In this document: one piece after another, positions 8,092 through 16,634 of the stretch
Numbering within the stretch: the first letter of the stretch is position 1
How the letters are laid out: each line of letters begins with the position of its first letter
From: Micromonospora sp. NBC_01813
GTDB taxonomy: Bacteria; Actinomycetota; Actinomycetes; Mycobacteriales; Micromonosporaceae
DNA length: 64,000 bases
Assembly: GCF_035917335.1 (NCBI RefSeq)
Contig: NZ_CP109067.1
Location: 5,207,001 to 5,271,000, forward strand
Reading direction: 5' to 3'
The notes under the pieces: generated by a model
Told to the model about the DNA's origin: nothing
What the model saw: only the letters and a program-made list of their open reading frames with translations
Databases searched by the model: none
Made by a program: the position numbers and the translations under genes

Positions 8092-8228
8092 TCTGCGTTG
8101 TCCGCCGCCGCGCTCCGAGCATGATCCCGCTGGGTCAGCTCGGGCAAAGTTGAGGGGCGGGACCCCGAACGAGCCGGGAATCACCGCCCCCAGGTAGCCG
8201 ATGTCAGCCCATCTGGAGAGATGGCCAG

Positions 8229-8438
8229 TCAGTCACCCTGGCGCTGCTGGGGAATCTGGCCCTGTAGTAGGGCACGTACTTCCGACTCCCGATAACGGCG
8301 GTGGCCGCCCAACGTCCGAATGGCGCTGAGTTTGCCGGCCTTCGCCCACCTGGTGACGGTCTTCGGGTCGACTCGGAACATCGACGCCACCTCGGCCGGC
8401 GTTAGCAGCGGCTCTGGTTCGTGCGTACGCGATGCCAT
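8229..8438 (-). CDS. bldC: BldC-like MerR-type DNA-binding regulator
   Basis: The 69-residue protein is almost only a winged helix-turn-helix: LLTPAEVASMFRVDPKTVTRWAK followed by the wing GGHRRYRESEV. Length and sequence match BldC, a small developmental regulator of sporulating actinomycetes that binds DNA cooperatively at direct repeats. The start at 8438 follows GGAGGAGTG on the minus strand. The neighbours (a conserved hypothetical, then a leucine/valine dehydrogenase) match the order known in Streptomyces. Confidence 0.93.
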   Translation of the reverse strand: MASRTHEPEPLLTPAEVASMFRVDPKTVTRWAKAGKLSAIRTLGGHRRYRESEVRALLQGQIPQQRQGD

Positions 8439-8724
8439 CAGTCACTCCTCCACAGTGCTATAGACATCGGCCGGGGTCCCGCCGGCCGACGCGTCTCCCA
8501 TGGTCCGGCTAGTCCCCGATGTCCGACATGGGCCGAACGGCCGAACGTCCTTGGATGGACGGATGAGCAATGACCGATTTTTATCCATTTTTTGTGTCAG
8601 AACATACCTTAATCGGACTCGTGATCACCGGTCGTGAACGCCTGATTACGAATATCCCTCATGATGGGCGCGACAAAATAGGGCTCTGATCACTAGATGT
8701 CCGCTTCCAGGAGGAGGTGGTTGA

Positions 8725-9573
8725 CTAATTGCAGCGTTCCAGTAGCTGTACGGTGCGCCACCGTGCAACGAGCTTTTCGTACGTCTCGCCAGCCGCTTCA
8801 GCGTCGCCGCGGGACAGCGCGGCCAGCCCTGCGGCCACCAACCCGGGAGAATCGTCGGCCTCCAGCGCCTCGTCCGGCAGCAGCCGCACCAACCCGCCGT
8901 AGTCCAACTCGACCACCGAACGTGGATGGAACTCCTCGAGCCAACGGGCGCTCTCCTCCACCGCCTCGGTGATCGGCGCGTCCCCCACCGACTTGCGCAA
9001 CACCGACAGGCCACGGGACGCCCGTCGGCGGGCCTTCGAAATCTCCGTACGGTAGCGCAGCGCCCGACGCGGTGCGGTCGCCACCAGTTCCCGCTCGGCC
9101 AGGTCGACGAAGACGAACCACCGCAACGGCACCCCCCACGTCGAGGCCTGCTCGTGCACTCGCGGAACGCCGTGTTCCAGCACCCGGGCTCCGCTGCGCC
9201 AATCGTCGATCACGGCTCTGGCCTGCCCGGCCAGGATCGGCGGCACGAAGGCGTCGGCGAGAACCGACGGCACACCGTCGCGGGCGCTCAGCGCGGCCTC
9301 CGCCACCCGTACCCGGAGGTTCCAGGGGCAGATCAGCAGCGTGTCGTCCGACTCCAGCACATACGCCTCGTCCGGCAGATCCGGAAGTCGCGTCCAGCCC
9401 GCGCCCAGCCCTTCGATCACGGCGGTACGCTGCCGACCCGGGCCCTCCAACGGGCCGACCGCCCGACCCTCCCGCACGTACCGGCGCCAGTAGACCTGTC
9501 GCTCACGGTCGAACGCGGCCAGCGGCTCATAGACCCGCAGGTATGAAGCGAAGGAAGCGAAGAGGGACGGCAC
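8725..9573 (-). CDS. Conserved actinobacterial hypothetical protein
   Basis: The 282-residue product starts at GTG 9573, eight bases after GGGAGGA on the minus strand; the frame is open to 9705 but no better start exists there. It has no signal peptide, no obvious membrane segment and no catalytic motif I recognise. A hydrophobic stretch ([21 protein letters not shown], given here in part: LRWFVFVDL) is followed by a basic region ([16 protein letters not shown]). It lies between bldC and the dehydrogenase and diverges from the latter. That placement is conserved in actinomycetes as far as I know, but the function is unknown to me. Confidence 0.7.
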   Translation of the reverse strand: MPSLFASFASYLRVYEPLAAFDRERQVYWRRYVREGRAVGPLEGPGRQRTAVIEGLGAGWTRLPDLPDEAYVLESDDTLLICPWNLRVRVAEAALSARDGVPSVLADAFVPPILAGQARAVIDDWRSGARVLEHGVPRVHEQASTWGVPLRWFVFVDLAERELVATAPRRALRYRTEISKARRRASRGLSVLRKSVGDAPITEAVEESARWLEEFHPRSVVELDYGGLVRLLPDEALEADDSPGLVAAGLAALSRGDAEAAGETYEKLVARWRTVQLLERCN

Positions 9574-9751
9574 GGCGCGATCCTCCCACGAAAACGCACA
9601 GCATCGCCCCTGCCGGCGGGCAAAGAGCCGCTCGGGCACCGGCTCGGCACCGGCACCGCCGATCGATACTAGGCTCGTTCGCGCGGGCCCACCCGCCCGC
9701 CGCAACCGGCCGACACCTCACAAGGGTGCCCCACCCGTCTCAGGAGCAGAC

Positions 9752-10864
9752 ATGGGCGTCTTCGCCACCACCGGCCCCGGCACCACCGGACACGAACAGG
9801 TCGTCTTCTGCCAGGACCAACCGACCGGGCTGAGAGCCATCATCGCCATCTACTCGACCGCGCTCGGCCCGGCGCTGGGCGGCACCCGGTTCTACCCGTA
9901 CGCCACCGAGGCGGATGCCCTGCACGACGTGCTGGAGCTGTCCCGGGGCATGGCCTACAAGAACGCGATGGCCGGGCTCGACCTCGGCGGCGGCAAGGCG
10001 GTCATCTGGGGGGATCCGGACCAGCTGAAGTCCGAGGCGCTGCTCCGTGCGTACGGGCGATTCGTCGAGTCCCTCGGCGGGCGCTACTACACCGCCTGCG
10101 ACGTCGGCACCTACGTGCCGGACATGGACATCGTGGCCCGGGAGACCCGCTTCGCCACCGGCCGCAGCCGCGAGTCCGGTGGTGCCGGCGACTCCTCGGT
10201 CCTCACCGCGTGGGGTGTCTTCCAAGGGATGCGCGCCGCCGCCGAACATCGGTGGGGTTCGCCGAGTCTCACCGGCCGACGGATCGGCATCGCCGGTCTG
10301 GGCAAGGTCGGCCGCTACCTGACCGGGCACCTGGTCGACGAGGGTGCCGCCGTGGTCGCCACCGACGTCAGCCAGCGGGCCGTGGACTGGGCACGCCGCA
10401 CCTACCCACAGGTGGATCTGGTCGCCGACACCGACACCCTGATCCGCAGCGACATCGACGTCTACGCGCCCTGCGCGCTCGGCGGGGCGCTCGACGACGA
10501 GACCGTGCCGGCGCTACGGGCGACGATCGTCGCGGGCGCGGCCAACAACCAGCTCGCCCATCCCGGTGTCGAGAAGCTGATCGCCGAACGGGGCATCCTC
10601 TACGCGCCGGACTACGTAGTCAACGCCGGCGGGGTGATCCAGGTCGCCGACGAGGTCACCGGAGCCGCGATGCCCTCAGCCGGCGGCCGACACGGGTTCG
10701 ACTTCGAGCGGGCCAAGGCCCGGGCCACCCGCATCTACCAGACCACCCGGGAGATCCTGCGCGCCGCCGATGCCGAAGGCGTGCCACCGTCGGTCGCGGC
10801 GGACCGGCTCGCCGAGCGTCGGATGGCTGACATCGGCCGACTGCGCGCCATCCACCTCCGCTGA
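9752..10864 (+). CDS. Leucine/valine-type amino acid dehydrogenase
   Basis: The 370-residue enzyme belongs to the Glu/Leu/Phe/Val dehydrogenase family. The N-terminal catalytic domain contains [15 protein letters not shown] and the catalytic-lysine region [16 protein letters not shown]. The C-terminal Rossmann domain contains [12 protein letters not shown] and later [16 protein letters not shown]. It reversibly deaminates branched-chain amino acids to 2-oxo acids with NAD, feeding branched fatty-acid and polyketide starters or nitrogen recycling. It diverges from the hypothetical gene at 9573. Valine versus leucine preference cannot be settled by eye; the syntenic Streptomyces gene is called vdh. 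Confidence 0.93.
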   Translation: MGVFATTGPGTTGHEQVVFCQDQPTGLRAIIAIYSTALGPALGGTRFYPYATEADALHDVLELSRGMAYKNAMAGLDLGGGKAVIWGDPDQLKSEALLRAYGRFVESLGGRYYTACDVGTYVPDMDIVARETRFATGRSRESGGAGDSSVLTAWGVFQGMRAAAEHRWGSPSLTGRRIGIAGLGKVGRYLTGHLVDEGAAVVATDVSQRAVDWARRTYPQVDLVADTDTLIRSDIDVYAPCALGGALDDETVPALRATIVAGAANNQLAHPGVEKLIAERGILYAPDYVVNAGGVIQVADEVTGAAMPSAGGRHGFDFERAKARATRIYQTTREILRAADAEGVPPSVAADRLAERRMADIGRLRAIHLR

Positions 10865-10955
10865 CCGATCAGCACCGGCGACCGCCGATGCGCCGTCACC
10901 GCCGAATGCGCCGTCACCGCCGGTGATCCGCACTCGACGGAGCAGTCACGAGTGG

Positions 10956-10985
10956 CGGCAAGCCGGCTCCTTACGCCGGCTGCCG
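10956..10985 (+). terminator. GC-rich hairpin after the dehydrogenase
   Basis: CGGCAAGCCGGC (10956-10967) can pair with GCCGGCTGCCG (10975-10985) around a seven-base loop. Just upstream, CACCGGCG (10873-10880) and CGCCGGTG (10918-10925) enclose a tandem copy of ATGCGCCGTCACCGCCG. No gene is seen in 10865-11146. Confidence 0.4.
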
Positions 10986-11146
10986 CCGGCCGCCGGAGCG
11001 AGTCCGATGACGCGCGGGAGCGACCCGATGCAACCCGAGGTGCCGAACCTGGGTCTGCCCATGTACCGTAAGAGCCACGAGAGATGCCTGACGTCATCGG
11101 GGCCCGCCTTCGGGCTGCCCCGAATTCTGTGCGAGGGGGTCGAGCC

Positions 11147-11368
11147 ATGGGGCGCGGCCGTGCTAAGGCCAAGCAGACAAAGGTGGCCAGGGAGTTGAAA
11201 TATCACTCCCCGAACACCGACCTAACCGCCTTGCAGCGGGAGCTCGCCGGCAGCGGCAAGTCGGATCGTGACTTCGACGACGAGTACGATCCGTACCTCG
11301 CCGACGATGACAAGGACGACAAAGCCGACGACGACCGGGGTAACTGGACGCCCTCTTCGTCCCGCTGA
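11147..11368 (+). CDS. DUF3073 small conserved protein
   Basis: The 73-residue protein begins MGRGRAKAKQTKVARELKYHSP, the very conserved basic N-terminus of DUF3073, and ends in a strongly acidic tail (DDDKDDKADDD). GAGGGGG about nine bases before ATG 11147 sets the start. The family is widespread in actinobacteria next to purine and bldC-region genes; its function is not known to me. It is followed by a clear terminator. Confidence 0.9.
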   Translation: MGRGRAKAKQTKVARELKYHSPNTDLTALQRELAGSGKSDRDFDDEYDPYLADDDKDDKADDDRGNWTPSSSR

Positions 11369-11386
11369 GGGGTCTGACTGACACAG

Positions 11387-11411
11387 AAGCACGCAGTCAC
11401 CCTGCGTGCTT
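11387..11411 (+). terminator. Terminator after DUF3073
   Basis: AAGCACGCAG and CTGCGTGCTT form a perfect 10-bp stem with a five-base loop, directly after the DUF3073 stop. Confidence 0.75.
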
Positions 11412-11465
11412 GCTCATGTCAGCGGACGCCAACCCAGCACGTCGGATGCGTAGGAACACTGCCCA

Positions 11466-11506
11466 TCCGGTGGTGCGCGGCCCCCATCAGGGTGCGCACC
11501 ACCGGA
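11466..11506 (-). terminator. Terminator of the RiPP operon
   Basis: TCCGGTGGTGCGC (11466-11478) and its exact complement GCGCACCACCGGA (11494-11506) form a 13-bp stem with a 15-base loop. It lies 15 bp beyond the stop of the leftward precursor gene, so it most likely ends that transcript. Confidence 0.65.
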
Positions 11507-11521
11507 CGTTCCTGCTGCCCG

Positions 11522-11818
11522 TCAGCGCGGTCGGTTGTTCCAGTTGTAGAAGGTCGGAATGTTCTCGAAGTGATTCCAGGCGCAGACCGCACCGCCGGCG
11601 CCGGTCACCTCGGCCCGGCTGCGCCGGGCACGCTGCGCCTCGTCCAGCAGGATCGCCAGCCCTTCCCGGGCGGCGTACACCCGGTCGGTGACCTGGTCGC
11701 CGTCGGATCCGGCTGAGCTGGCTCCAGCCGCCCTGGTGGCGTGCGCGCTGCGGGGGGCGACCCGTTCAGACTCGGGGACGTCCTGCTCAGGCTGCGGGCG
11801 GCGGCTCGTCTCGGGCAT
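11522..11818 (-). CDS. RiPP precursor peptide (three-residue cyclophane/triceptide type)
   Basis: This 98-residue protein starts at ATG 11818 with GGAGGGAG nine or so bases upstream and overlaps the end of the radical SAM gene by 32 bp. The first 75 or so residues are a hydrophilic leader. The C-terminus reads CAWNHFENIPTFYNWNNRPR and holds four aromatic-x-x units, WNH, FEN, FYN and WNN, three of them ending in Asn. Such aromatic-X-Asn motifs are where radical SAM/SPASM cyclophane synthases join an aromatic ring to a residue two positions later. With the adjacent maturase, a precursor role is well supported; cleavage site and final product are unknown. It resembles the actinobacterial triceptide precursors I know of. 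Confidence 0.82.
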   Translation of the reverse strand: MPETSRRPQPEQDVPESERVAPRSAHATRAAGASSAGSDGDQVTDRVYAAREGLAILLDEAQRARRSRAEVTGAGGAVCAWNHFENIPTFYNWNNRPR

Positions 11819-12950
11819 GGGCCAACACTCCCTCCAGTAGGTGGATCTTGCTGTTGCGGCAGTGGTTGGTCTCCGTACCATCAAAACGCCCGTGTTCGAA
11901 GTAACGGTTGGCGGCGTGACCACCTCCGCAGAAGCGGAAATACGGACACTCCCGGCGACAGGCCTCCACCCCGGTCGCGAACTCGTCGATCCAGTCCGCG
12001 CGCCCCGGGGCGGTGAGCAGTTCGGCCAGCCCGGTGGTCAGCACGTTTCCGCTGGTGAAGTCCCCGTACTGGGGGTCGGAGAAGCCGGCGAGCTCCGGTG
12101 AGAGCAGCACCACCGACCCGTCGTACCCGATGGTCGGCATCGGATCCAGTTGCCGGGGCAACACCTCGTCGGCGGTGCCGTCGAGCACGGCGGCCGCGTA
12201 CCGCAGCGTCCACTCCACCTCGCGCAGATGGATGCGGGGCGCCTGCCGCCAGGCACCGACCAGTTCGGCCCAGAAGCCCGCGACGGCTTCGGGGGACCAC
12301 CGGTTGGGCCGCAGGTTCACCCCCTCGGTCTCCTCGATGTTGATCCCGAGTACGTCGCAGCCGAGGTCCAGGAAGAATTCGTACAACTCGGTCGCCAGGC
12401 CCGGACGGGGGTCGCTGACGACGCACAACGCCGAGAACGTGATGTCGTGACGTCGTAGCGCATCGACGCCCCGCATGATCTGGTCGTACGCCGGACGACC
12501 ACCGCGGCCGCGTCGTTCGCCGTTGCGGTGCCGTGCGCCGTCGACACTGACGCTGACCCGCATCCGATGCTCGTCGAAGAATTCGCACCAGGCGTCATCG
12601 ATCAACGTGGCGTTGGTCTGCACATGGTGTTCCACCGCCGCGCTGAACGGACCCAGCAGGGCACCGAGCCGTTCCCGACCCGCCGCCAACGGCTCACCAC
12701 CGTGCCAGACCACGGAGAACCGTCGCGTCGCCGCCCAGTGGTTGACCGAACCGGCGACGGCGGCGGCGACCGCCACCGGCATCTGCCGGTCGGCCGCCCG
12801 CAACGGCAGATAGCAGTAACTGCAATCGAGGTTGCACAGCGTCGTGGGCTGCATGACCACGAAACTGGGGACGGCGGCGACGCCACGCATGCCCTGCGGG
12901 ACCGGCCGGGGCGACCCGGCCCGGCCCCGCCGGGTTTCCTGCCTGCTCAT
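11787..12950 (-). CDS. Radical SAM/SPASM peptide maturase (cyclophane-forming type)
   Basis: The 387-residue enzyme carries the radical SAM motif CNLDCSYC (Cys39, Cys43, Cys46) that holds the SAM-binding [4Fe-4S] cluster, the downstream WHGGEPLAAG motif, and a Cys-rich C-terminal SPASM-like region (CRRECPYFRFCGGG, then NHCRNSKIH) for auxiliary clusters. This architecture matches maturases (GrrM, FxsB, XyeB relatives) that make C-C bonds between aromatic rings and neighbouring residues in ribosomal peptides. The probable substrate is encoded immediately downstream and overlapping. The ATG at 12950 has GGAG upstream. No peptidase or transporter gene is nearby, so export and leader removal must come from elsewhere. 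Confidence 0.88.
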   Translation of the reverse strand: MSRQETRRGRAGSPRPVPQGMRGVAAVPSFVVMQPTTLCNLDCSYCYLPLRAADRQMPVAVAAAVAGSVNHWAATRRFSVVWHGGEPLAAGRERLGALLGPFSAAVEHHVQTNATLIDDAWCEFFDEHRMRVSVSVDGARHRNGERRGRGGRPAYDQIMRGVDALRRHDITFSALCVVSDPRPGLATELYEFFLDLGCDVLGINIEETEGVNLRPNRWSPEAVAGFWAELVGAWRQAPRIHLREVEWTLRYAAAVLDGTADEVLPRQLDPMPTIGYDGSVVLLSPELAGFSDPQYGDFTSGNVLTTGLAELLTAPGRADWIDEFATGVEACRRECPYFRFCGGGHAANRYFEHGRFDGTETNHCRNSKIHLLEGVLAHARDEPPPAA

Positions 12951-13080
12951 CCCCGTCTCCTACCTGTCACGGATGTCGTTTCAGGCTAGGGGTCGGGTCG
13001 ACCGAGGTGAAGCGTCGCTCAGCCGGGACCGCACCGGGCGACGACAGCGAGGGAAGATCTCACACCACGGATCGCGGCGG

Positions 13081-14250
13081 TCAGCCCCGGGTGTGGTGGC
13101 CGACCATCTGTACCGCGCCGGTGCCCTCGATGATGTCGCCGGCCTGCCAGGCCTCGATACCGCGGCCGGTGAGGCAGGCCAGGGCGCGATCGGCGTCCTG
13201 GGCGGAGACGATCGCGAACATGCCGACACCCATGTTGAAGGTCGACTCCATCTCGCTGTCCTCGATCCGCCCCTTGGCCTGCACCAGGTCGAAGATCGGC
13301 TGCGGCTTCCAGGTGGCCCGGTTGACCAGGGCGTCGACGTTGTCCGGAAGGATCCGGACGAGGTTGCCGGGAATCCCGCCGCCGGTGACGTGGGAGAACG
13401 CCCGGACCTCGCACTCCTCGATCAGCTTCAGACAGTCCTGGGCGTAGATCTTGGTCGGCGTCAGCAACTCCTCGCCGAGGGTCCGCTGCCCGCCGAAGTC
13501 GTCGACCACCGTGTCCAGCCGCATCCGCCCGGCGCCGAGCAGCACGTGCCGGACCAGCGAGTAGCCGTTGGAGTGCAGCCCGGACGACCGCATCGCGATC
13601 ACCACGTCGCCGACCTCGACGCGGTCCCGGCCGAGAATCTCACTCTCCTCGACCACGCCGACGCCAGTCGCCGACACGTCGTACTCGTCGGGGCGCAACA
13701 CCCCGGGGTGCTCTGCGGTCTCGCCGCCGAGCAGCGCGCACCCGGCGTACCGGCAGCCGTCCGAGATGCCGGCGCCGATCTCGGCGACCTTGTCCGGCAG
13801 CACCTCGCCGCAGGCGATGTAGTCGAGCAGGAACAACGGCTCCGCACCGCAGGCGACCAGGTCGTCGACGACCATCGCGACCAGGTCGATCCCGACGGTG
13901 TCGTGGATGTCCATCTGCTGGGCGATGACCAGCTTGGTGCCCACGCCGTCGGTCGACGAGGCAAGGATCGGGTTGCGGTACTTCTGCACGTCGAGTCGGA
14001 ACAGTCCGGCGAACCCGCCGATGTCACCCATGACCTCGGGCCGGCTGGTCTTGCGCACCTTCGACTTGAGCAGCTCGACGGCGCGTTCCCCGGCGTGGAT
14101 CGACACACCGGCGTCCGCGTACGTCACCGTGCGTTTGCGGCCACCTCGACCGGAACTGGCCGTCCACGGCTGCCGGGTGGCCGTGCGGGCGTCGGAGTCG
14201 TCGGCGTTCGGACCGACATCCGCGCTACCGCGCTCAGTCACGTGCGTCAC
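13081..14250 (-). CDS. purM: Phosphoribosylformylglycinamidine cyclo-ligase (AIR synthetase)
   Basis: This 389-residue enzyme closes the imidazole ring of AIR in step 5 of purine synthesis, using ATP. The motifs SSTDGVGTKLVIA, GIDLVAMVVDDL, GCALLGGETAEHPG, GLHSNGYSLVR and SHVTGGGIPGNL are those of PurM. The N-terminus has an extra 40 residues before TYADAGVSI, rich in Arg/Thr/Ser and probably disordered. The GTG at 14250 has GGGGAGA upstream. It follows purF by about 105 bp in the same direction, so the two are probably cotranscribed, and the RiPP genes follow 130 bp later. Confidence 0.96.
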   Translation of the reverse strand: MTHVTERGSADVGPNADDSDARTATRQPWTASSGRGGRKRTVTYADAGVSIHAGERAVELLKSKVRKTSRPEVMGDIGGFAGLFRLDVQKYRNPILASSTDGVGTKLVIAQQMDIHDTVGIDLVAMVVDDLVACGAEPLFLLDYIACGEVLPDKVAEIGAGISDGCRYAGCALLGGETAEHPGVLRPDEYDVSATGVGVVEESEILGRDRVEVGDVVIAMRSSGLHSNGYSLVRHVLLGAGRMRLDTVVDDFGGQRTLGEELLTPTKIYAQDCLKLIEECEVRAFSHVTGGGIPGNLVRILPDNVDALVNRATWKPQPIFDLVQAKGRIEDSEMESTFNMGVGMFAIVSAQDADRALACLTGRGIEAWQAGDIIEGTGAVQMVGHHTRG

Positions 14251-14355
14251 GATTCTCCCCTTTGTGCTTCTCGCGGCATGAGCCGCGTCGGGTAGCTGTC
14301 GAGGATCGCTCGACTCGGGCTGCCGGTCGGGACGGCCAGGGCCGGTCCCGTCCGA

Positions 14356-15942
14356 CTACGGGCGGTGCAGTGCGTCAACGCCGCCGGGGCTGACAGCGAA
14401 CGGTTGAGCACCCTGGCCGGTCCGGTCGCCGCCGGCCTGGTAGTCCTGCTCTGCGGTGTCCCCCAACTTGCCGACCCCGCCAGCGACCCGGCGGTCCACA
14501 CCTTCGAGCACGTGCTTGCCGATCAGGTTGCCGGCCGGCAACTCGATCGGATACTCCCCATCGAAACATGCCCGACACAATCGTGTCTTCGGCTGCTCGG
14601 TTGCTGCTATCAGACCGGCAAGCGACACGTAACCCAGAGTATCCGCACCGATCGAGCGCCGGATACCCTCCGTATCGAGGCCGTTAGCCAGGAGTTCAGC
14701 TCGGGTAGCGAAGTCGATGCCGTAGAAGCACGGCCAGCTCACCGGCGGGGAGGAGATGCGCACATGCACCTCGAGCGCTCCCGCCTCGCGCAGCATTCGC
14801 ACGATCGCCCGCTGGGTGTTGCCGCGCACGATCGAGTCGTCGACCACGACCAGCCGCTTGCCCCGCACGTTCTCCCGCAGCGGGTTGAGCTTCAACCGGA
14901 TGCCGAGCTGGCGCAGCGTCTGCGACGGCTGGATGAACGTCCGACCGACGTACGAGTTCTTCAGCAGACCGGCGCCGTAGGTGATGCCGGACTCCTCGGC
15001 GTAGCCGATCGCGGCCGGGGTGCCGGACTCCGGCACCGGGATCACCAGATCGGCCTCGACCGGGTGCTCCTTGGCCAGCCGACGGCCGATCTGCACCCGC
15101 GCGCCATGCACGTTGCGGCCGGCGATGGTGGTGTCCGGACGGGCGATGTAGACGTACTCGAACAGGCAGCCCTTGGGGTCCGGCGGCGCGAACCGCGCCG
15201 AGCGCAACCCGTGCTCGTCGATGGCGATCAGCTCGCCCGGCTCCACCTCGCGTACGACGGTCGCGCCGACGATGTCCAGCGCGGCGGTCTCACTGGCCAC
15301 CACCCAGCCGCGCTCCAACCTTCCCAGCACCAGCGGGCGTACGCCGTGCGGGTCGCGGGCCGCGTACAGGGTGGTCTCGTCCATGAAGACGAAGCTGAAC
15401 GCGCCCCGCAGGGTCGGCAGCACCTCCATCGCCGCGGCCTCGACCGATACGTCCGGGCGGCTGGCCAGCAGGCTGGTCACCAGCGACGTGTCCGAGGTCG
15501 CTCCGTCGGTGGGCATCCCCCGCTCGGCGACCTCCCGGGCAAGCTGTGCCGTGTTGACCAGGTTGCCGTTGTGCGCCAACGCGATCGTTGTCCCGGCGCT
15601 GGTCGCCTTGATCGTCGGCTGGGCATTCTCCCAGGTGGAGCCGCCAGTGGTCGAGTAGCGCGCGTGGCCGATGGCCAGATGCCCGCGCAGACTCGCCAGG
15701 GTCGGCTCGTCGAAAACCTGCGCCACCAGGCCCAGATCCTTGTAGACCACGACCCCGGATCCGTCGCTGACGGCGATCCCGGCAGCCTCCTGGCCACGGT
15801 GCTGTAGTGCGTAAAGACCGAAGTAGCTGAGCTTGGCGACCTCTTCGCCCGGAGCCCACACGCCGAAGACGCCACAGGCGTCCTGCGGACCTGGTCGCTC
15901 GGGATCAAGATCATGACTCAACCGGCCGTCGCCTCGGGGCAC
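14356..15942 (-). CDS. purF: Amidophosphoribosyltransferase
   Basis: The 528-residue enzyme makes phosphoribosylamine from PRPP and glutamine, the first step of purine synthesis. An N-terminal propeptide (about 21 residues) precedes ACGVFGVWAPGE; its cleavage exposes the nucleophilic Cys of the glutaminase domain. The PRPP-binding loop appears as RLVVVDDSIVRGNTQRAIV, and Cys residues near the end (RACFDGEYPIELP) are iron-sulfur cluster ligands as in Bacillus-type PurF. GTG 15942 has GAGGGAG six bases upstream; the open frame to 15987 lacks such a site. The C-terminal 40 residues are a low-complexity extension. Confidence 0.96.
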   Translation of the reverse strand: MPRGDGRLSHDLDPERPGPQDACGVFGVWAPGEEVAKLSYFGLYALQHRGQEAAGIAVSDGSGVVVYKDLGLVAQVFDEPTLASLRGHLAIGHARYSTTGGSTWENAQPTIKATSAGTTIALAHNGNLVNTAQLAREVAERGMPTDGATSDTSLVTSLLASRPDVSVEAAAMEVLPTLRGAFSFVFMDETTLYAARDPHGVRPLVLGRLERGWVVASETAALDIVGATVVREVEPGELIAIDEHGLRSARFAPPDPKGCLFEYVYIARPDTTIAGRNVHGARVQIGRRLAKEHPVEADLVIPVPESGTPAAIGYAEESGITYGAGLLKNSYVGRTFIQPSQTLRQLGIRLKLNPLRENVRGKRLVVVDDSIVRGNTQRAIVRMLREAGALEVHVRISSPPVSWPCFYGIDFATRAELLANGLDTEGIRRSIGADTLGYVSLAGLIAATEQPKTRLCRACFDGEYPIELPAGNLIGKHVLEGVDRRVAGGVGKLGDTAEQDYQAGGDRTGQGAQPFAVSPGGVDALHRP

Positions 15943-16123
15943 CTGCCGCTCCCTCGTAACTGGTCTGCTCTGACGCCTGGCCTGCACGCTTCGGTGCGGG
16001 CTGTCACCGGACTACCGTCGCGCAACAGTGTACGCGAGCTTCCAGTTGGCCCAGAGTGCTCCGATTAGCCCGACACCGGCAGGATGCCTGGCCGATCACA
16101 ACCGACAAAAGAAGTAGGCCCGC

Positions 16124-16477
16124 TCAGACCGGCAGATAAGAAGAAATGTCGGATCTCGGCCCACTAACGGTGACACGGCCGCTATGTACGGCCGATAACC
16201 ACTCGATGCGCCCTGTCGCCAGCAGCACCCAGGTCACCGGATCCGTCTCCACCACGTTCGATGGCGTCCCACGGGTGTGTCGCGGCCCGGCTACACACTG
16301 AATTGCACCGTAAGGTGGGACACGCACCTCCACCGATCGGCCCGGTGCCCGATCGGCCAGGCCGGCCAACAGCACCCGGACCGCCTCGCGTAACTGCACA
16401 CGCGGCGGTGTGGCACCTGCCGCGAGGGCGTCACACACCGCGACGACTGCGGCGGACTTACTGTGCAGAGAGGACAT
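16124..16477 (-). CDS. SCP2-like sterol carrier family protein
   Basis: This 117-residue protein lies upstream of purF in the same direction. It has the pattern of a short sterol-carrier (SCP2-type) domain: a helical N-terminus, then [29 protein letters not shown] and [18 protein letters not shown]. Small proteins of this type next to purF are common in actinobacteria. Ligand and function are unknown. A TANNNT hexamer six bases before ATG 16477 suggests a leaderless mRNA. Confidence 0.78.
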   Translation of the reverse strand: MSSLHSKSAAVVAVCDALAAGATPPRVQLREAVRVLLAGLADRAPGRSVEVRVPPYGAIQCVAGPRHTRGTPSNVVETDPVTWVLLATGRIEWLSAVHSGRVTVSGPRSDISSYLPV

Positions 16478-16483
16478 ATACGG

Positions 16484-16489
16484 ACGATA
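16484..16489 (-). promoter_or_regulatory. -10 hexamer of the SCP2-like gene
   Basis: On the minus strand TATCGT lies six bases before ATG 16477, fitting leaderless transcription of the gene ahead of purF. Confidence 0.4.
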
Positions 16490-16634
16490 CGACTAGGTCG
16501 GAATCCACTTCCTACCGCCCCTGGGTCGCGCTGATCCGTCTCGGCAAGGCATAGTTGCCGACGGTGTACTCGTCACGGGTGGCCCCTGCCCGAATCCTGG
16601 TGCGGGGGAAGGATCAAACCGGAAGGCGGTGGAC

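Noticed and set aside
12832-14295. Long plus-strand frames antisense to purM, and the similar one at 14365-15807 antisense to purF
   Set aside because: They mirror real genes on the other strand, show no motif and have no ribosome binding site.
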